From NCBI GenBank assembly GCA_023212695.1, contig JALCCG010000101.1, positions 3,243 through 67,242 of the forward strand: a stretch of 64,000 nt of DNA, given 5' to 3'. This document shows, piece by piece, positions 36,884-47,166 of this stretch. The notes below the pieces were generated by a model, which saw only the letters and a program-made list of their open reading frames with translations, ran no database searches and was not told the origin of the DNA. How positions within the stretch are numbered: the first letter of the stretch is position 1; each line of letters opens with the position of its first letter. Source of the stretch: Sporisorium sorghi (lineage: Eukaryota > Basidiomycota > Ustilaginomycetes > Ustilaginales > Ustilaginaceae). The translations under genes and the position numbers were made by a program.

Positions 36884-38209
36884 CTATTCAGAGGAAACAA
36901 AGACAATGTAGCCCTTATCCGCCAACACCCCCCTATCCCTGATCAGCGTCGTATACTTCAGCGCCCATTTCGGCTTGAGCTGCCTGCCCTGTTCGAGCTT
37001 GACGGGCAGCTTGTCTCTAAACTCATCCATGAGTCCCGGCAGCGTTCTCTGCGGCAGCACGTCCTTCCTGTCCGAATGAGCGACGAGCTGGATGCCCATG
37101 CTAGCACAGTACTGGTCGAACTGGCGGTCGAAGGCGCAGGGGTCCTGCTTGACGTTGATCGAGACGAGGCGCGGGCGGCGTGCGGAGCTGAGGATCGAGT
37201 ACTCGACGTTCCAGAACGAGTCTGCTCCTCCGAGCTGTTGGCTTGGTGCGGTGGTGGTCGAAGCGGACGGCACGTCCGAGCTGGCCAAAGCAGGCTGCGA
37301 ATTGCTGGATGACGGTTCGGAGGCCGACGTGGACAGTGGGATTGCGGGCGAGACGAGCGGCACGGACGGCGGGCCCACGGGCGGCTCAAGCGAGCCCAGC
37401 AGCAACTCCAAGTTCGACGGCGAGATATCCGACAACCCCAACGAAAACAGCTGCGCGTTTTGCGAGACGTGCGACCACGCCTCTCTCACCGCCGCCAGCC
37501 ACGCCGCACCCTCCTCCTTCCCCCCGCTCTCCCCTCCCGCACCGTCACTGGCCCGAAAATGCGTGTGCGGCCGCGAGTCAAGATCGAGCGTCGGAAACGC
37601 CAGCACGAGCGTATCCACCGTAATAATACCCGTAGTCGATGTGAGCCGCGCCAGCGCATCGTCGACCAGCCCAGGCGACAAATCGTCCGCATCGAGGAAG
37701 AAGAACTTGGCGGTGATATCGTACGAACCGCGGTGATCGGGCGAGCACGGGTCGGCGATGGGATTCGCGATGGTCGCCGGGTTGGGCAGCGCAAGTGTCG
37801 CCGATCGGGGATTCCAGTGATACGAGATGTAGGGGCGCTCCGGATCGTGCGTCGGGAAGAACCCCTTCTTCACATTGCCAGCCGATGAAGAGGACGAGGA
37901 CGACGTCGAAGCACCATTGCTCGCCGAGGAGCTGGGCGTGGTCGCTAGCGGATCACACCCCGACCCTGCCCCCGAGTTGGCCGACGACGGCGTGTAGTCA
38001 TCGGGATGCCCATCGAGCGCGAAATGGAGCGTTTGATGGATAGCATGCGCCAGCTCTCCGTCGGCAGATGGTTTGAGGGAGCGCGAAACGTCGTGCGTGT
38101 GAATGTACAGCGAGCGGAAAGCCGAGGCTTCACTCGACTGTGAGGAAGCTGCCATCTGCGTCGTCGATGTCGATGCTGTCGTTGCCGTCGTTGCTGTTGT
38201 TGATGCCAT
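36884..38209 (-). CDS. gcs2: Glutamate-cysteine ligase regulatory (modifier) subunit, GCLM/Gcs2-like
   Basis: A 441-residue protein with an aldo-keto-reductase-like fold matching GCLM, the regulatory subunit of the first enzyme of glutathione synthesis. Supporting segments are TVDTLVLAFPTLDLD (about 195), FSLGLSDISPSNLELLLGSL (about 260, matching the 'LGIADL...QLEQL' region of animal GCLM), LVSINVKQDPCAF and the end block YCASMGIQLVAHSDRKDVL, which corresponds to the '-IQLLTHNDP-' motif of GCLM. Residues 1-120 and 280-340 are Ser/Thr/Pro-rich low-complexity additions not in the animal protein. I use the ATG at 38209 because its context (CACACCATGGCA) is near ideal, although another ATG lies seven codons upstream. 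Like other GCLM proteins it is probably not an active reductase. A generic aldo-keto reductase is the alternative. Confidence 0.75.
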   Translation of the reverse strand: MASTTATTATTASTSTTQMAASSQSSEASAFRSLYIHTHDVSRSLKPSADGELAHAIHQTLHFALDGHPDDYTPSSANSGAGSGCDPLATTPSSSASNGASTSSSSSSSAGNVKKGFFPTHDPERPYISYHWNPRSATLALPNPATIANPIADPCSPDHRGSYDITAKFFFLDADDLSPGLVDDALARLTSTTGIITVDTLVLAFPTLDLDSRPHTHFRASDGAGGESGGKEEGAAWLAAVREAWSHVSQNAQLFSLGLSDISPSNLELLLGSLEPPVGPPSVPLVSPAIPLSTSASEPSSSNSQPALASSDVPSASTTTAPSQQLGGADSFWNVEYSILSSARRPRLVSINVKQDPCAFDRQFDQYCASMGIQLVAHSDRKDVLPQRTLPGLMDEFRDKLPVKLEQGRQLKPKWALKYTTLIRDRGVLADKGYIVFVSSE

Positions 38210-38673
38210 GGTGTGGTGCTTTGAAAGCAAGAAGAGTTACACGGAAAGATAACTTCGTTGGCTGTCGTTGGCGGTCGGTGCGGCAATGCAAGCCAATTCC
38301 GTGATTTGATGACTCTGCCTGCCAAAGGCTCGGTTCCGTGTTCCGTTAAGGCCGCGAATTCCAAAATGTGAGTGAGCTGAGATCTCACAAATATAAAAAT
38401 TCGGCAAACCCTGAAATCTGAGAGTTTACGCACGGCCGCTGCAGCAAATCGCCCCGATTTCCAATTCAACCTCCACGCTCGCCCACGTCAAGGAAACCTC
38501 GAATCTCGAACATCGAGCAGCCGAGACAATTCAACTTGCATCCATCATCCTCTCACCCAACAGCAGCGCCGCATCCGAGATGAACAGTGATCTTTCCTTT
38601 CCCACACTTCGATAGGCGTCTCCATCAGGAGCAGCAAAGCCAATCAGCTGCAACGATCAGCTCATTCGTCGAG
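38210..38673. other. Divergent intergenic region GCL regulatory subunit / VPS8
   Basis: 464 bp between two divergent starts, without a long homopolymer or a recognised gene. Confidence 0.5.
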
Positions 38674-41600
38674 ATGGAGCGCACCAATTCATCCGATTCC
38701 AACCCATGGGGAACGGAACCGTCATATGCTCAGCGTCTCTCGTCTTATCACGCCCAACAGGATGCTTCTTACGACCAGCAGATGAACGACGTGCTCGAGT
38801 CGCCCAAAAAGTCATCATCGAGTGAGCTGCATCTCGACTCAACGACATCCAACAACGCAAGCACCAGGAATGGCATCACAACGAATGGTAGCCACGTCGA
38901 ACATGAGGTTGAAGACGACGACGATGATGACCAGTTCGTCTACGATGGCATCGACACGACCGCTGCACCATCCACCTCGACTCCCGACGACAGCGCCGTC
39001 TCAGGCGAGATGAGCTCCGACACGTACAGCGCAAAGCTCAAAGACATTCTTGGCAGCGACGACGACGACGACGACGAGGATGACAATCAAAACAATGCTG
39101 CAGTGGCTGGCATCACCACTGATATACCTGCGCATGCTTCCATTGCATCCCCATCTTCTCCAAACACACAAAGGGCAATCGCACTGCAAACCGACACCGA
39201 CGCAGCCTCCAACATCACTCCACGTCACGTCGAAGCCGCTCCCAGTGACGATGGCTCCTCCTTCAGGTATCCGCATCCTCTACCCAACGACGTCAGCTTC
39301 GATACGAGGTCCGCTTCCTCTCTCCAGCATCTTTCGCAATCACGCCAGCGACTACCATCGCAGCCATCCTCCTCTCGCATCTTCACACCCAGGTCAACGT
39401 CCGGCACGGGTCTCTCGCTACTTCGGCAGTCCAACACCATGACCTCGGCATCTACCCCTCAGCGACCCGTCGCCTACCCTTCACTTTCCCGCTTGCGTGC
39501 GTCGGTTGGCAGAGCTGCGAGCATCTCACTGGCGTTACCGAAACATCTTCAGGTCGAGTCTGGTGTCACATCTAGCGAGGTTCCTGGTACGCCCTCCTCA
39601 TCGACATCACCCAAGAAAGCGCGCTCGCCGTTACCGTTCGAGTTCACAGCAAATGGGCTGGCAGCAGCAGCGGCAGCAAATTCGTCCAAAGACGACGATG
39701 CGAGTCGGTCCGCTGTGGCAGAGTCGTTCATCACGCAGCGTTCACGGCAGAGCTCCTTTTCCACTAGTGTCAGCGGTTCTATTATCGGTCACAACAAGCG
39801 TCGCAGACCACGCGCCTCGTTTCCGTACGGCGGCACTCTCAACGGCGTGCCACTGCCATCAGCACAAAGCGCCACCTCCCTCCGCAGCGACCCGGCCAGC
39901 TCATCCTTTTCAGCTCACCGTCAAAGCTTGGGGCAAAATGTCGTCCTTGGAGGTGGAGGCGAAGATGACAATAACGACTCTCTGGCCTCACAACCCGCTC
40001 TCAAAGAGACGCACTCCAACGAGCGCAACGAGTTGAGCCGCGACTTTGTCAAGTGGTCTGCATTGCGGCGAATCATCGCCAATGCCAACGCTGGCCCTGA
40101 TGCTCTCCAACCCGTCCCCACCGTGCTCGCTGTCGCAGGAGGGCTCATCGCGGTGGGCACTCAGGGCGGCAAGACGAGCGTCTGCGACTTCGCCCAAGAG
40201 CCAATAGCTTCATGCGGACACGATGGAAGAGGTCACGGCGATGCCGTCACTGCCCTCGCCTTCTCATCGGACCACTCGTTCCTCGGGGTTGGCCATGCGT
40301 CTGGCAACGTCTTTCTCTACGACCTAGCCAATCCGGCACGGGCAGCTCGTCATGTGCCTCCCGTGCCCCTGTCCTCCGTCAAAGCTGGCAAGAAGGAAGG
40401 CCATCTCTCCGGGTCGGCCATCGTGCATATTGGCTTTATCGGCCTTCGTCACACCGCCATCGTCACTGCCGACAACAAAGGTCTCGCCTTCTACCACGCC
40501 CTTGGCAAGATTTTGGGCGTCAGCTCCAACGACACGCTTCGTCTGCTCGGCAAGTATCCGCAATACGAGCACGAAGACGAGTTGGGCCTCGGCGACGCCA
40601 AGAAGCACAACACCATCTTCCAGCTCAGCCCGCTGCCACTTGGACCACGGCCGCATGCTGCCGATGAAACAACTTTTATCGCCATGATCACACCCGCAAA
40701 GATGGTTCTCGTCGGTCTCAAGCCTTCGCCACGGACGTGGTATCGGAAAGTCAACCGGGTGCAGCCAGCAGAAAAGGAGAGTATCATTGCAATGACCGAA
40801 GAACTGGCCATCCAAGAACCGGGCTGCCTGGCCTGGTATCCCGCGTCGACAGAGACCGACGGCAAGCGCAAGCGGCAAACCAACCCCATCCTCGCCTTTT
40901 CCTTCGGGTCGACGTTGCATCTGGTGCGGCTCAAGGTGCGGAAAGTAGAGCAGCGACCAAATGCTGCTGGACCGAGTGTCGCAGTCGAAGAGGTCGAGCC
41001 GGTTGAGCTTACGGGCGAGGATGGCATCGAAGAGCCCGACCGCATCGTCGCGTTGCAATGGTTCAGCCCTGACTTGCTCATGCTCACCACGAAAGCTGGC
41101 CTGGCGCTCTTTGATTGTCGCGCTGGCAAGGTAACCGAGCGCATGAGGGGTGGGAGTGCTTCGGCCATCCTTGACAAAACTGTAGAGCAGCGTTACTACG
41201 ATGCTGTACTGCTAGGCAAGCCCTTTGATCCGCACGCCGAGCCACACGAAGATTCGACAGAGTGTTCGGAAATGCAGGCTTCTCGCTCGTGGGCCGTGAA
41301 CCACAGCATACGCATCTCCAAAGGCCGATCCTTCTTCCTGACCAAGTCGGATCTCGTCGTTGGCACGTTGCTCTCGTGGGCCGATCGCTTGCTCCTCTAC
41401 GTCACCGCTGGCGACTTTTTGTCCGCCATCGAACTGGCCACCCTGTATCACCAGGGCAAATTCCTCGGTTCTGCCGTCGGTCTTCCCTCTGATCCCACCG
41501 AGCGTACACTCATCGTCGCAGACAAGCTGCGTGAGCTCATGTCCGCCTCGGCGGAGTACGCCTTCTCGCCCGACCGCTTGACCGACTCGACGCACGTCAC

Positions 41601-44600
41601 GCCAGACGGCCGCGGCGTGGACCGCACCTCGCTCTTTCAAGGTCTCGCTCGCGTCTGCGCACGTGCCTGTCTCTCGCTCGATGACCTCGACTTCCTCTTC
41701 GGCACGCTCTACGACAAGTACGAGGACAACGGCATCGAGGCCATCTTTGTCGGCCAGATGGAGGACTTTATCGTCTCGGGCGAGTTGCGGTCTCTGCCCA
41801 TCCCCGTGGTGCAGAGGCTGGTTGCATTTCGACGAGACAGGCAGGAGTATGCGCAGGCGGAGCGGATTATCTGGCATGTCAATCCCAAGTCGCTCGATCT
41901 GGATCAGGCGCTGTCGCTGTGTCTGGATCGAAGGCTGTACGATGCCTTGATCTATGTGTTCAATGCGGCACTGCAGGACTATGTCTCGCCGATTATCGAG
42001 CTGCTGCATCCGTTGCGGCGCGCTGTTGGGAGGCGGCAGCAGGGTAGCAAGGCCGAGGAGGATGGTGCGAGTGAAGATCCGTACGCCCATATCCGCTTCT
42101 CCGAGCAGCCCGCCGACGCGGCTCCAGACTGGGATCTCGAGGAGCGCGACCTCGAAGACGGCTATCGCATCTTCTCCTACTTGTCCGTCATCCTCACCGG
42201 CTGCAAGTACCCAAGCCAGGAGCCTTTCGAGGACGACGAGCAGGCGAGCAAGGCCAAGAGCTCAATCTACTCTTTCGTGTTCTCCGGCGGGTGCACGCTG
42301 TGGCCTCCAGGTCCGGGCGGAAAGCTGGTGCTGTACGGGCTGGATGACAACACGCGCGATGAGGGCAACAACGACGATCCGGATGGAGAGCATGAGCCCA
42401 TCTACCCGTATCTGCGATTGCTGCTCGAGTTCGATGCCGAGGCTTTTCTTGATGCTCTAGATCTGGCGTTCGAAGATGGTTTCCTCGACGACAAAGATGT
42501 GGTGGGCAAGCGCATTAGCAGACAGCTGATTGTGGATATCCTTCTAGAGCTCACCAGCACGCAAAGTTCCGCCAGGTCGAGCTCAGACCTGGCGCATCTT
42601 GGCACGGCCAACGACGATACCTTGGCCGTCCGTCGTGGACACGACGCAAGATCGCCTGAGCTACCATTGGTGGCGCGCATCTTTGCCCACATCTTTGTCG
42701 CCCGCAATGCGCCCAAGTATCCTCAGTTCATCCGGCTGTCGCAGCCGAACGTCGATCTGCTTCTGCGCTCGCTCGCTCTTCCCGTCTCGGGCCATCCGGA
42801 CGATCTCGAAGTCATCGAGTCGACGCACGAGGACCGCGAGCTGGCCGCCGAGTGCCTGCTGTCGCACTACAAGCCGCGCTTCGACGATGGCTGGCTGGAC
42901 ACGTTCGAGCGCGCCTCGTTCCATCGCATCCTTCGATCTGCGTTCCGTCAAGAGAAAAAATGGGACCGCTTGCTGGGCATGTACCTCCGAGAGCACCTGC
43001 AGAGCGACCTCTCCTACCCTGCTGCCGACAGTGACGACCAGGATCTGGCCAAGACGCCTGGCAGCAATGCCTTTGCGCACTTCGAAGAGACACTGTTCAA
43101 TGCGGCGAGGAAAGATACTCCGGACCGAGAAACGCTTCAGGCTAGACTGCACGAGCAGCTGGCGGATCACATTATCGATCTGCTCGATCTGGACCCGCTC
43201 AAGACTGCTGGTCTGATGGACCGGTTCTTCCCGGCCCAGCACGAGAGCGTGCTGCAACGGCTGGCGCAGCTGGACGAGAAGCGGCTGTTGTTGTATCTGC
43301 AGTGCTTCTTTGAGCCGTTGCAGGTGAGTCGGGAGAGTGCGGCTCGTCCGATGCCGGCGCGTGCTGCTGATCTTGCGGATGCGGATGTGGATCTGGACTG
43401 GACCGCCACTATTGCCAGCAAAGACACCTCGAGAGTCACTTACAATGCCGACGTGGGTCGCGCGAACCCAGAGCATCTGCCGCGCAAAGAGCGAGAGACC
43501 TATCTCGACCTCTTGTGTCGCTACGACCCGGCAGCCGTTGTGCGCAACCTCGACGCCAAAGACACGAGCTACTTCGATCTCGAACGCCTTGTGCAACACT
43601 GCCGCACCAGCGACGCGGCGATCGACGGAAGCAGGGTGGCGACGAACAGCGATGCGGTGCTGTGGGCGCTCGACCGGCTCGGGCGATCCAAGGAGGCGTT
43701 CGAGGAGCTCGACACTGCATGTGCCAGGACGGCGGACTCGCTGGTCTATGTGGCGTCGTCGGACGATCCGGCCTCGACGGATGCGAGCGAGCTGCTGGGC
43801 GACGTGAGGCGCTGTGTGGGTGTTGCGGTTCGGCTGTGCATCGAGCGTGCTAATGCGTTCGGTGGGGTTGACGAGAGCGATGATGAGGAGAACGGTGCAA
43901 GGAAGGCGGGTCGTCAGAGCGCAGAGCACGTGGACACGGACGAGGTATGGTACCGGCTGCTGCGCAGTCTCGTCCGGCTGGTTCACGACGTTGCGCATCT
44001 CGGCGCTGCTGCTTCCTCTTCCGCTGACGACAACAACCTTGCGGACTCAGCATCGCACCGACCCAAGCAAATGCTCGACGGCGTCCGAGACATCGTCCAA
44101 GACACCCTCTCGGACCTCATCTCATCCACCGCCGCCGAAGCCGTCTCCTTCCCCTCCCTATTCCGTCGTCTCACTGGCTCGGACACCAACACAACCACAA
44201 GCAACGTCGCGGAAAAAGGCGTCGCAGCCGAGTACTACGCCGAGATCCGGTCGGTGCTCGACGGCATGCTGTCCGCCTATCACCTGCGCGCGGAACTGCT
44301 GGCGATCACCAACAAGCTGTTTGACCGCGACACGTTTCACGAGTTCCGGCGGCTGCATGCGCGGCGCAGGCACGGGTGGCGGCCTGCAGGCGGGGCGGCT
44401 GCGCAGTGTGCGGGGTGTGGCGTGCTGCTCGTCGGCCCGCGGCGGGGGGCTGCCGTTGCGGTTCCGAATGGAGGGAGTGCGGAGGCGGGCGGGGAGGCGG
44501 ATGAGCTGAGGAGCAGGGCGGTGCAGCAGTCGCGCAATGCGTCGTTCTCGTCGGCTCCCGGAAGTAGCAGCCGACGAGCGAGCGTGACGGGCCAACTCGG

Positions 44601-45222
44601 TGCGATGCTCACGCCGCGCACGCCGCTGCTCCCGCCGAACATGCATCGCCGAGCCAAGTCGCCGTACGACGAAAAGGCGGCGCCCCTGGCTTCGCCGCGC
44701 ATCGACAAGGGCAAGGGCGTCGTGCGATCTGCGTCTTCCGAGTTCTCGCGCGCCAACGGCGATAAAGCGAGCAGCGGTGCAGCAGGGCGACGGTACGCCA
44801 GCGAAGGCGGGGAGTGGAGCGGCGAGGTGGACGGCTACTTTGCGGGCGAGTTTGCACAGCCTATGGAGAGGAGGCCGTCGTGGCCCGGTGGTGCGGGTAT
44901 GGCGCGCTCGAGCTCCGCGGCGAGCGGTGGGGGCTTCTCGCTCCGTATTAACGATGGGCCGGAGCGCAGTGTGGAGGACAACGAGGAGGGGCGGGAGGAG
45001 GATGCGGAGGATGGGGATGGGACGCTCACGCCGCGGCACTTCGGGAAGACGGTGGAGGAGGAGGGCAGCGCGGCGAAGGGCGAAGGTGCATCGCCGTTCG
45101 ATGCGACGCAGGGGGAGGTGGAGGAAGAGGGTAGAGAGGCCGAGAGGATCGTGGTGCAGAAGACGGGGCTTGTGTTCCACGAGAGTTGCTGGATGCGCAG
45201 GCGTCCGGAGCAGGCGATATGA
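38674..45222 (+). CDS. VPS8: CORVET complex subunit Vps8
   Basis: A 2182-residue homolog of Vps8, the CORVET-specific subunit that binds the Rab5-type GTPase Vps21 and tethers early endosomes. Residues 1-430 are Ser/Asp-rich and disordered. The beta-propeller starts at about 460 (KWSALRRIIANA, then VLAVAGGLIAVGTQGGKTSVCDF, then GHGDAVTALAFSSDHSFLGVGHASG). The central Vps8 domain lies at about 790-900 (LLSWADRLLLYVTAGDFLSAIELATLYHQGK). Clathrin-like helical repeats follow. The C-terminal RING-like region is atypical. A CAGC pair (C1912, C1915) is followed by a Ser/Gly/Glu-rich stretch of about 250 residues, and only then by FHESCW near the very end; no final CxxC is present. The frame is uninterrupted. 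The ATG at 38674 is the first in frame. Yeast Vps8 is about 1270 residues. Confidence 0.9.
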   Translation: MERTNSSDSNPWGTEPSYAQRLSSYHAQQDASYDQQMNDVLESPKKSSSSELHLDSTTSNNASTRNGITTNGSHVEHEVEDDDDDDQFVYDGIDTTAAPSTSTPDDSAVSGEMSSDTYSAKLKDILGSDDDDDDEDDNQNNAAVAGITTDIPAHASIASPSSPNTQRAIALQTDTDAASNITPRHVEAAPSDDGSSFRYPHPLPNDVSFDTRSASSLQHLSQSRQRLPSQPSSSRIFTPRSTSGTGLSLLRQSNTMTSASTPQRPVAYPSLSRLRASVGRAASISLALPKHLQVESGVTSSEVPGTPSSSTSPKKARSPLPFEFTANGLAAAAAANSSKDDDASRSAVAESFITQRSRQSSFSTSVSGSIIGHNKRRRPRASFPYGGTLNGVPLPSAQSATSLRSDPASSSFSAHRQSLGQNVVLGGGGEDDNNDSLASQPALKETHSNERNELSRDFVKWSALRRIIANANAGPDALQPVPTVLAVAGGLIAVGTQGGKTSVCDFAQEPIASCGHDGRGHGDAVTALAFSSDHSFLGVGHASGNVFLYDLANPARAARHVPPVPLSSVKAGKKEGHLSGSAIVHIGFIGLRHTAIVTADNKGLAFYHALGKILGVSSNDTLRLLGKYPQYEHEDELGLGDAKKHNTIFQLSPLPLGPRPHAADETTFIAMITPAKMVLVGLKPSPRTWYRKVNRVQPAEKESIIAMTEELAIQEPGCLAWYPASTETDGKRKRQTNPILAFSFGSTLHLVRLKVRKVEQRPNAAGPSVAVEEVEPVELTGEDGIEEPDRIVALQWFSPDLLMLTTKAGLALFDCRAGKVTERMRGGSASAILDKTVEQRYYDAVLLGKPFDPHAEPHEDSTECSEMQASRSWAVNHSIRISKGRSFFLTKSDLVVGTLLSWADRLLLYVTAGDFLSAIELATLYHQGKFLGSAVGLPSDPTERTLIVADKLRELMSASAEYAFSPDRLTDSTHVTPDGRGVDRTSLFQGLARVCARACLSLDDLDFLFGTLYDKYEDNGIEAIFVGQMEDFIVSGELRSLPIPVVQRLVAFRRDRQEYAQAERIIWHVNPKSLDLDQALSLCLDRRLYDALIYVFNAALQDYVSPIIELLHPLRRAVGRRQQGSKAEEDGASEDPYAHIRFSEQPADAAPDWDLEERDLEDGYRIFSYLSVILTGCKYPSQEPFEDDEQASKAKSSIYSFVFSGGCTLWPPGPGGKLVLYGLDDNTRDEGNNDDPDGEHEPIYPYLRLLLEFDAEAFLDALDLAFEDGFLDDKDVVGKRISRQLIVDILLELTSTQSSARSSSDLAHLGTANDDTLAVRRGHDARSPELPLVARIFAHIFVARNAPKYPQFIRLSQPNVDLLLRSLALPVSGHPDDLEVIESTHEDRELAAECLLSHYKPRFDDGWLDTFERASFHRILRSAFRQEKKWDRLLGMYLREHLQSDLSYPAADSDDQDLAKTPGSNAFAHFEETLFNAARKDTPDRETLQARLHEQLADHIIDLLDLDPLKTAGLMDRFFPAQHESVLQRLAQLDEKRLLLYLQCFFEPLQVSRESAARPMPARAADLADADVDLDWTATIASKDTSRVTYNADVGRANPEHLPRKERETYLDLLCRYDPAAVVRNLDAKDTSYFDLERLVQHCRTSDAAIDGSRVATNSDAVLWALDRLGRSKEAFEELDTACARTADSLVYVASSDDPASTDASELLGDVRRCVGVAVRLCIERANAFGGVDESDDEENGARKAGRQSAEHVDTDEVWYRLLRSLVRLVHDVAHLGAAASSSADDNNLADSASHRPKQMLDGVRDIVQDTLSDLISSTAAEAVSFPSLFRRLTGSDTNTTTSNVAEKGVAAEYYAEIRSVLDGMLSAYHLRAELLAITNKLFDRDTFHEFRRLHARRRHGWRPAGGAAAQCAGCGVLLVGPRRGAAVAVPNGGSAEAGGEADELRSRAVQQSRNASFSSAPGSSSRRASVTGQLGAMLTPRTPLLPPNMHRRAKSPYDEKAAPLASPRIDKGKGVVRSASSEFSRANGDKASSGAAGRRYASEGGEWSGEVDGYFAGEFAQPMERRPSWPGGAGMARSSSAASGGGFSLRINDGPERSVEDNEEGREEDAEDGDGTLTPRHFGKTVEEEGSAAKGEGASPFDATQGEVEEEGREAERIVVQKTGLVFHESCWMRRRPEQAI

Positions 45223-45752
45223 GCCATCTCAATCAAGCAGTTTGGAACAGAAGCCTCGGCGTGATCCGTGTGCTTTCTCTGAATGTGTGGAAGAGTGGTC
45301 TCCGAGAGGGACCGACAAGCTCGATGCTTGCTGACGAGGATAGGGGCGGCAACGGCGAGAGCGTGAGAACGGACCGGCACACATGGCTCAGCGACGGAGA
45401 TGGGAGGAGCAGCTGCGGCGGAATGGCCGAACAGACTGCGTTCGATCTGCCAGCACGACGCTTGGTGCAAGATTCGTCGCCAGCAGCAGCAACGGCGCAG
45501 AGCGACATGCGACTGCAATGGAGGGAGCCGAAGTGTCGCTGTCTGGCACACATCACGAGCGGTTGCATTGTACGGTCGAGGTTCCACATCCTCAGCAAGG
45601 TTGCAGCGTAAGTTACAGCCGAACGTGGATGTTCCGCTAAAGGTGCGTTGGTCATGTCATTTGAAAGAGTGCAGGTTAAACAGCTCGCTGCGTATGGCGC
45701 TTGTAGACCAGATTGCGAGACTCTTCCTGCCTTTGTTCCCTTCCCTTCAGCG
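45223..45752. other. Convergent intergenic region VPS8 / RPC25
   Basis: 530 bp between two convergent 3' ends. I see no gene, repeat or homopolymer; overlapping open frames on both strands have no recognisable content. Confidence 0.5.
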
Positions 45753-46493
45753 CTATTGATCCGCTTCATCCATCACTCCCTCTTGCTGTTCGCCCTCGAC
45801 GTATTCTTCCTGTGCTGCTGCTGCGGCTTCGGCGCCGGTCCACCACGAGACGAGTCCTAGGCCACTGCCCGCGATGCTGGCGGTGATGCTGTAGTGAGGC
45901 CGTGTCTCCTTACCTGCGTGATGCTGACCGTGGTGTGCTGCTGCGGAATCCGCGCCCGGAGCCGCTCCCGGGCCGGGCTCAGCGTCCCAGAACGCATCCG
46001 ACTCGACCGTAAACCGCACCGCCTCCCCCGCATCCAAATACATCCTTTCATCCGGCTGGCTGAGCAGCGGATCTGCGGCGATCTGTTCCGTCCGCGCCTC
46101 GTACAACCAAAACCACGCGCGCTCCTGGTGGTCGAAAGCACACGGCTTGGGGATCAGCTGGAGCGGCACATAGACGTCGTCGAAGAAGCCGAGCGTGATG
46201 CGGATCCCAGCCTCGTCCGACGACTTGATCTTGCCCGTAAGCACTTCCTGCGTGAACGGGCGGAAAACGATGAGCCGGAACGTAACGTGGTGGTACAGGC
46301 AGCCGTCGCCAAAGCGCACCTTGCCTTCAGAGCAGCTGAGAATGTCGAACAGTGAGATGCACAGCCCGACGTCGACTAGGATCTTGTTGGCGTACTTGAC
46401 GTTGATCTGGTCCGAGATGCTGGTTAGGGACGGTTGGCCGAATGCAGACGGGTGGACACTGATCGTGTCTTGGATGTCGGCGAGGACGAACAT
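45753..46493 (-). CDS. RPC25: RNA polymerase III subunit Rpc25 (RPC8)
   Basis: A 246-residue homolog of Rpc25/RPC8, which with Rpc17 forms the stalk of RNA polymerase III and takes part in initiation on tRNA and 5S genes. The N-terminal RPB7-like half is near-diagnostic: MFVLADIQDTISVHPSAFG, then INVKYANKILVDVGLCISLFDIL, then GDGCLYHHVTFRLIVFRPF. The C-terminal OB-type half starts at about 84 (EVLTGKIKSSDEAGIRITLGFFDDVYVP). The last 60 residues are Ala/His/Gly-rich and acidic, an extension beyond the yeast protein (212 residues). The ATG at 46493 is fixed by the conserved MFVLA start. It is divergent from SAM50. Confidence 0.93.
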   Translation of the reverse strand: MFVLADIQDTISVHPSAFGQPSLTSISDQINVKYANKILVDVGLCISLFDILSCSEGKVRFGDGCLYHHVTFRLIVFRPFTQEVLTGKIKSSDEAGIRITLGFFDDVYVPLQLIPKPCAFDHQERAWFWLYEARTEQIAADPLLSQPDERMYLDAGEAVRFTVESDAFWDAEPGPGAAPGADSAAAHHGQHHAGKETRPHYSITASIAGSGLGLVSWWTGAEAAAAAQEEYVEGEQQEGVMDEADQ

Positions 46494-46960
46494 GTTGATG
46501 TGAGGAAGGGGTCGGAGGTCGTCCGAGGCAGTCGAGGGGTCGACGAAGCTTGGGTCGGATGATGCGAGGGTCCTTGCCTTGATTGCTTCGTGATGCGATT
46601 GATAGGTAGTTGGCTCGATCCGGTCAACTGGTCAGCGAGACTGTTCGCGAGTGTGCCTGTGACTGTCAAAGTCTTGAAGCGCCCTTCCGTTTCGTCAAGG
46701 TCGAGGAGCTGTGTCCGATACTCGAAAGAGTCCGTTCTGCGCTTGGAGCTCGAGCATCAAAGCGACATGCTGAGCTCTTGGGGTATATTCGACTGCAGCT
46801 CCGAGCTGACAAGCGTCACGTTCGCGGATCGTAGGTGATAGTGTGTCGTCGAGAGGAGAGGTCAGCCAGTAAGGACTCAGAAGCAAGCAAGGCAGCTCCA
46901 CTTCTTCTGAAAACCTTCAAGCTGCAAGTTTTTCTTCTTCCGAAATCCGTGCTCGAGGGG

Positions 46961-47004
<44 letters not shown>

Positions 47005-47166
47005 GGGTTCAGCAAAGCGCGATCCACAAGAGTCGGCCGGTTCTCCGCTGATCAAAGAGCGTTCGCTCGGGCCTTCCGCATCAAAAAAAGGTTCGGAAGC
47101 TTCCGACTGCCTTCCCTTCCCCAACAATCACAGTCACAATCACAACGGAGCTCGTCGAACGTCACA
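46494..47166. other. Divergent intergenic region RPC25 / SAM50
   Basis: 673 bp between divergent starts, containing an A41 tract flanked by G runs (GAGGGG before, GGGGGG after). No gene is seen. Confidence 0.6.
46961..47001. repeat. Poly(A) tract, 41 nt, flanked by G runs
   Basis: Uninterrupted A41 between GGGG and GGGGGG, about 165 bp upstream of the SAM50 ATG and about 470 bp upstream of the RPC25 ATG. Confidence 0.9.
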
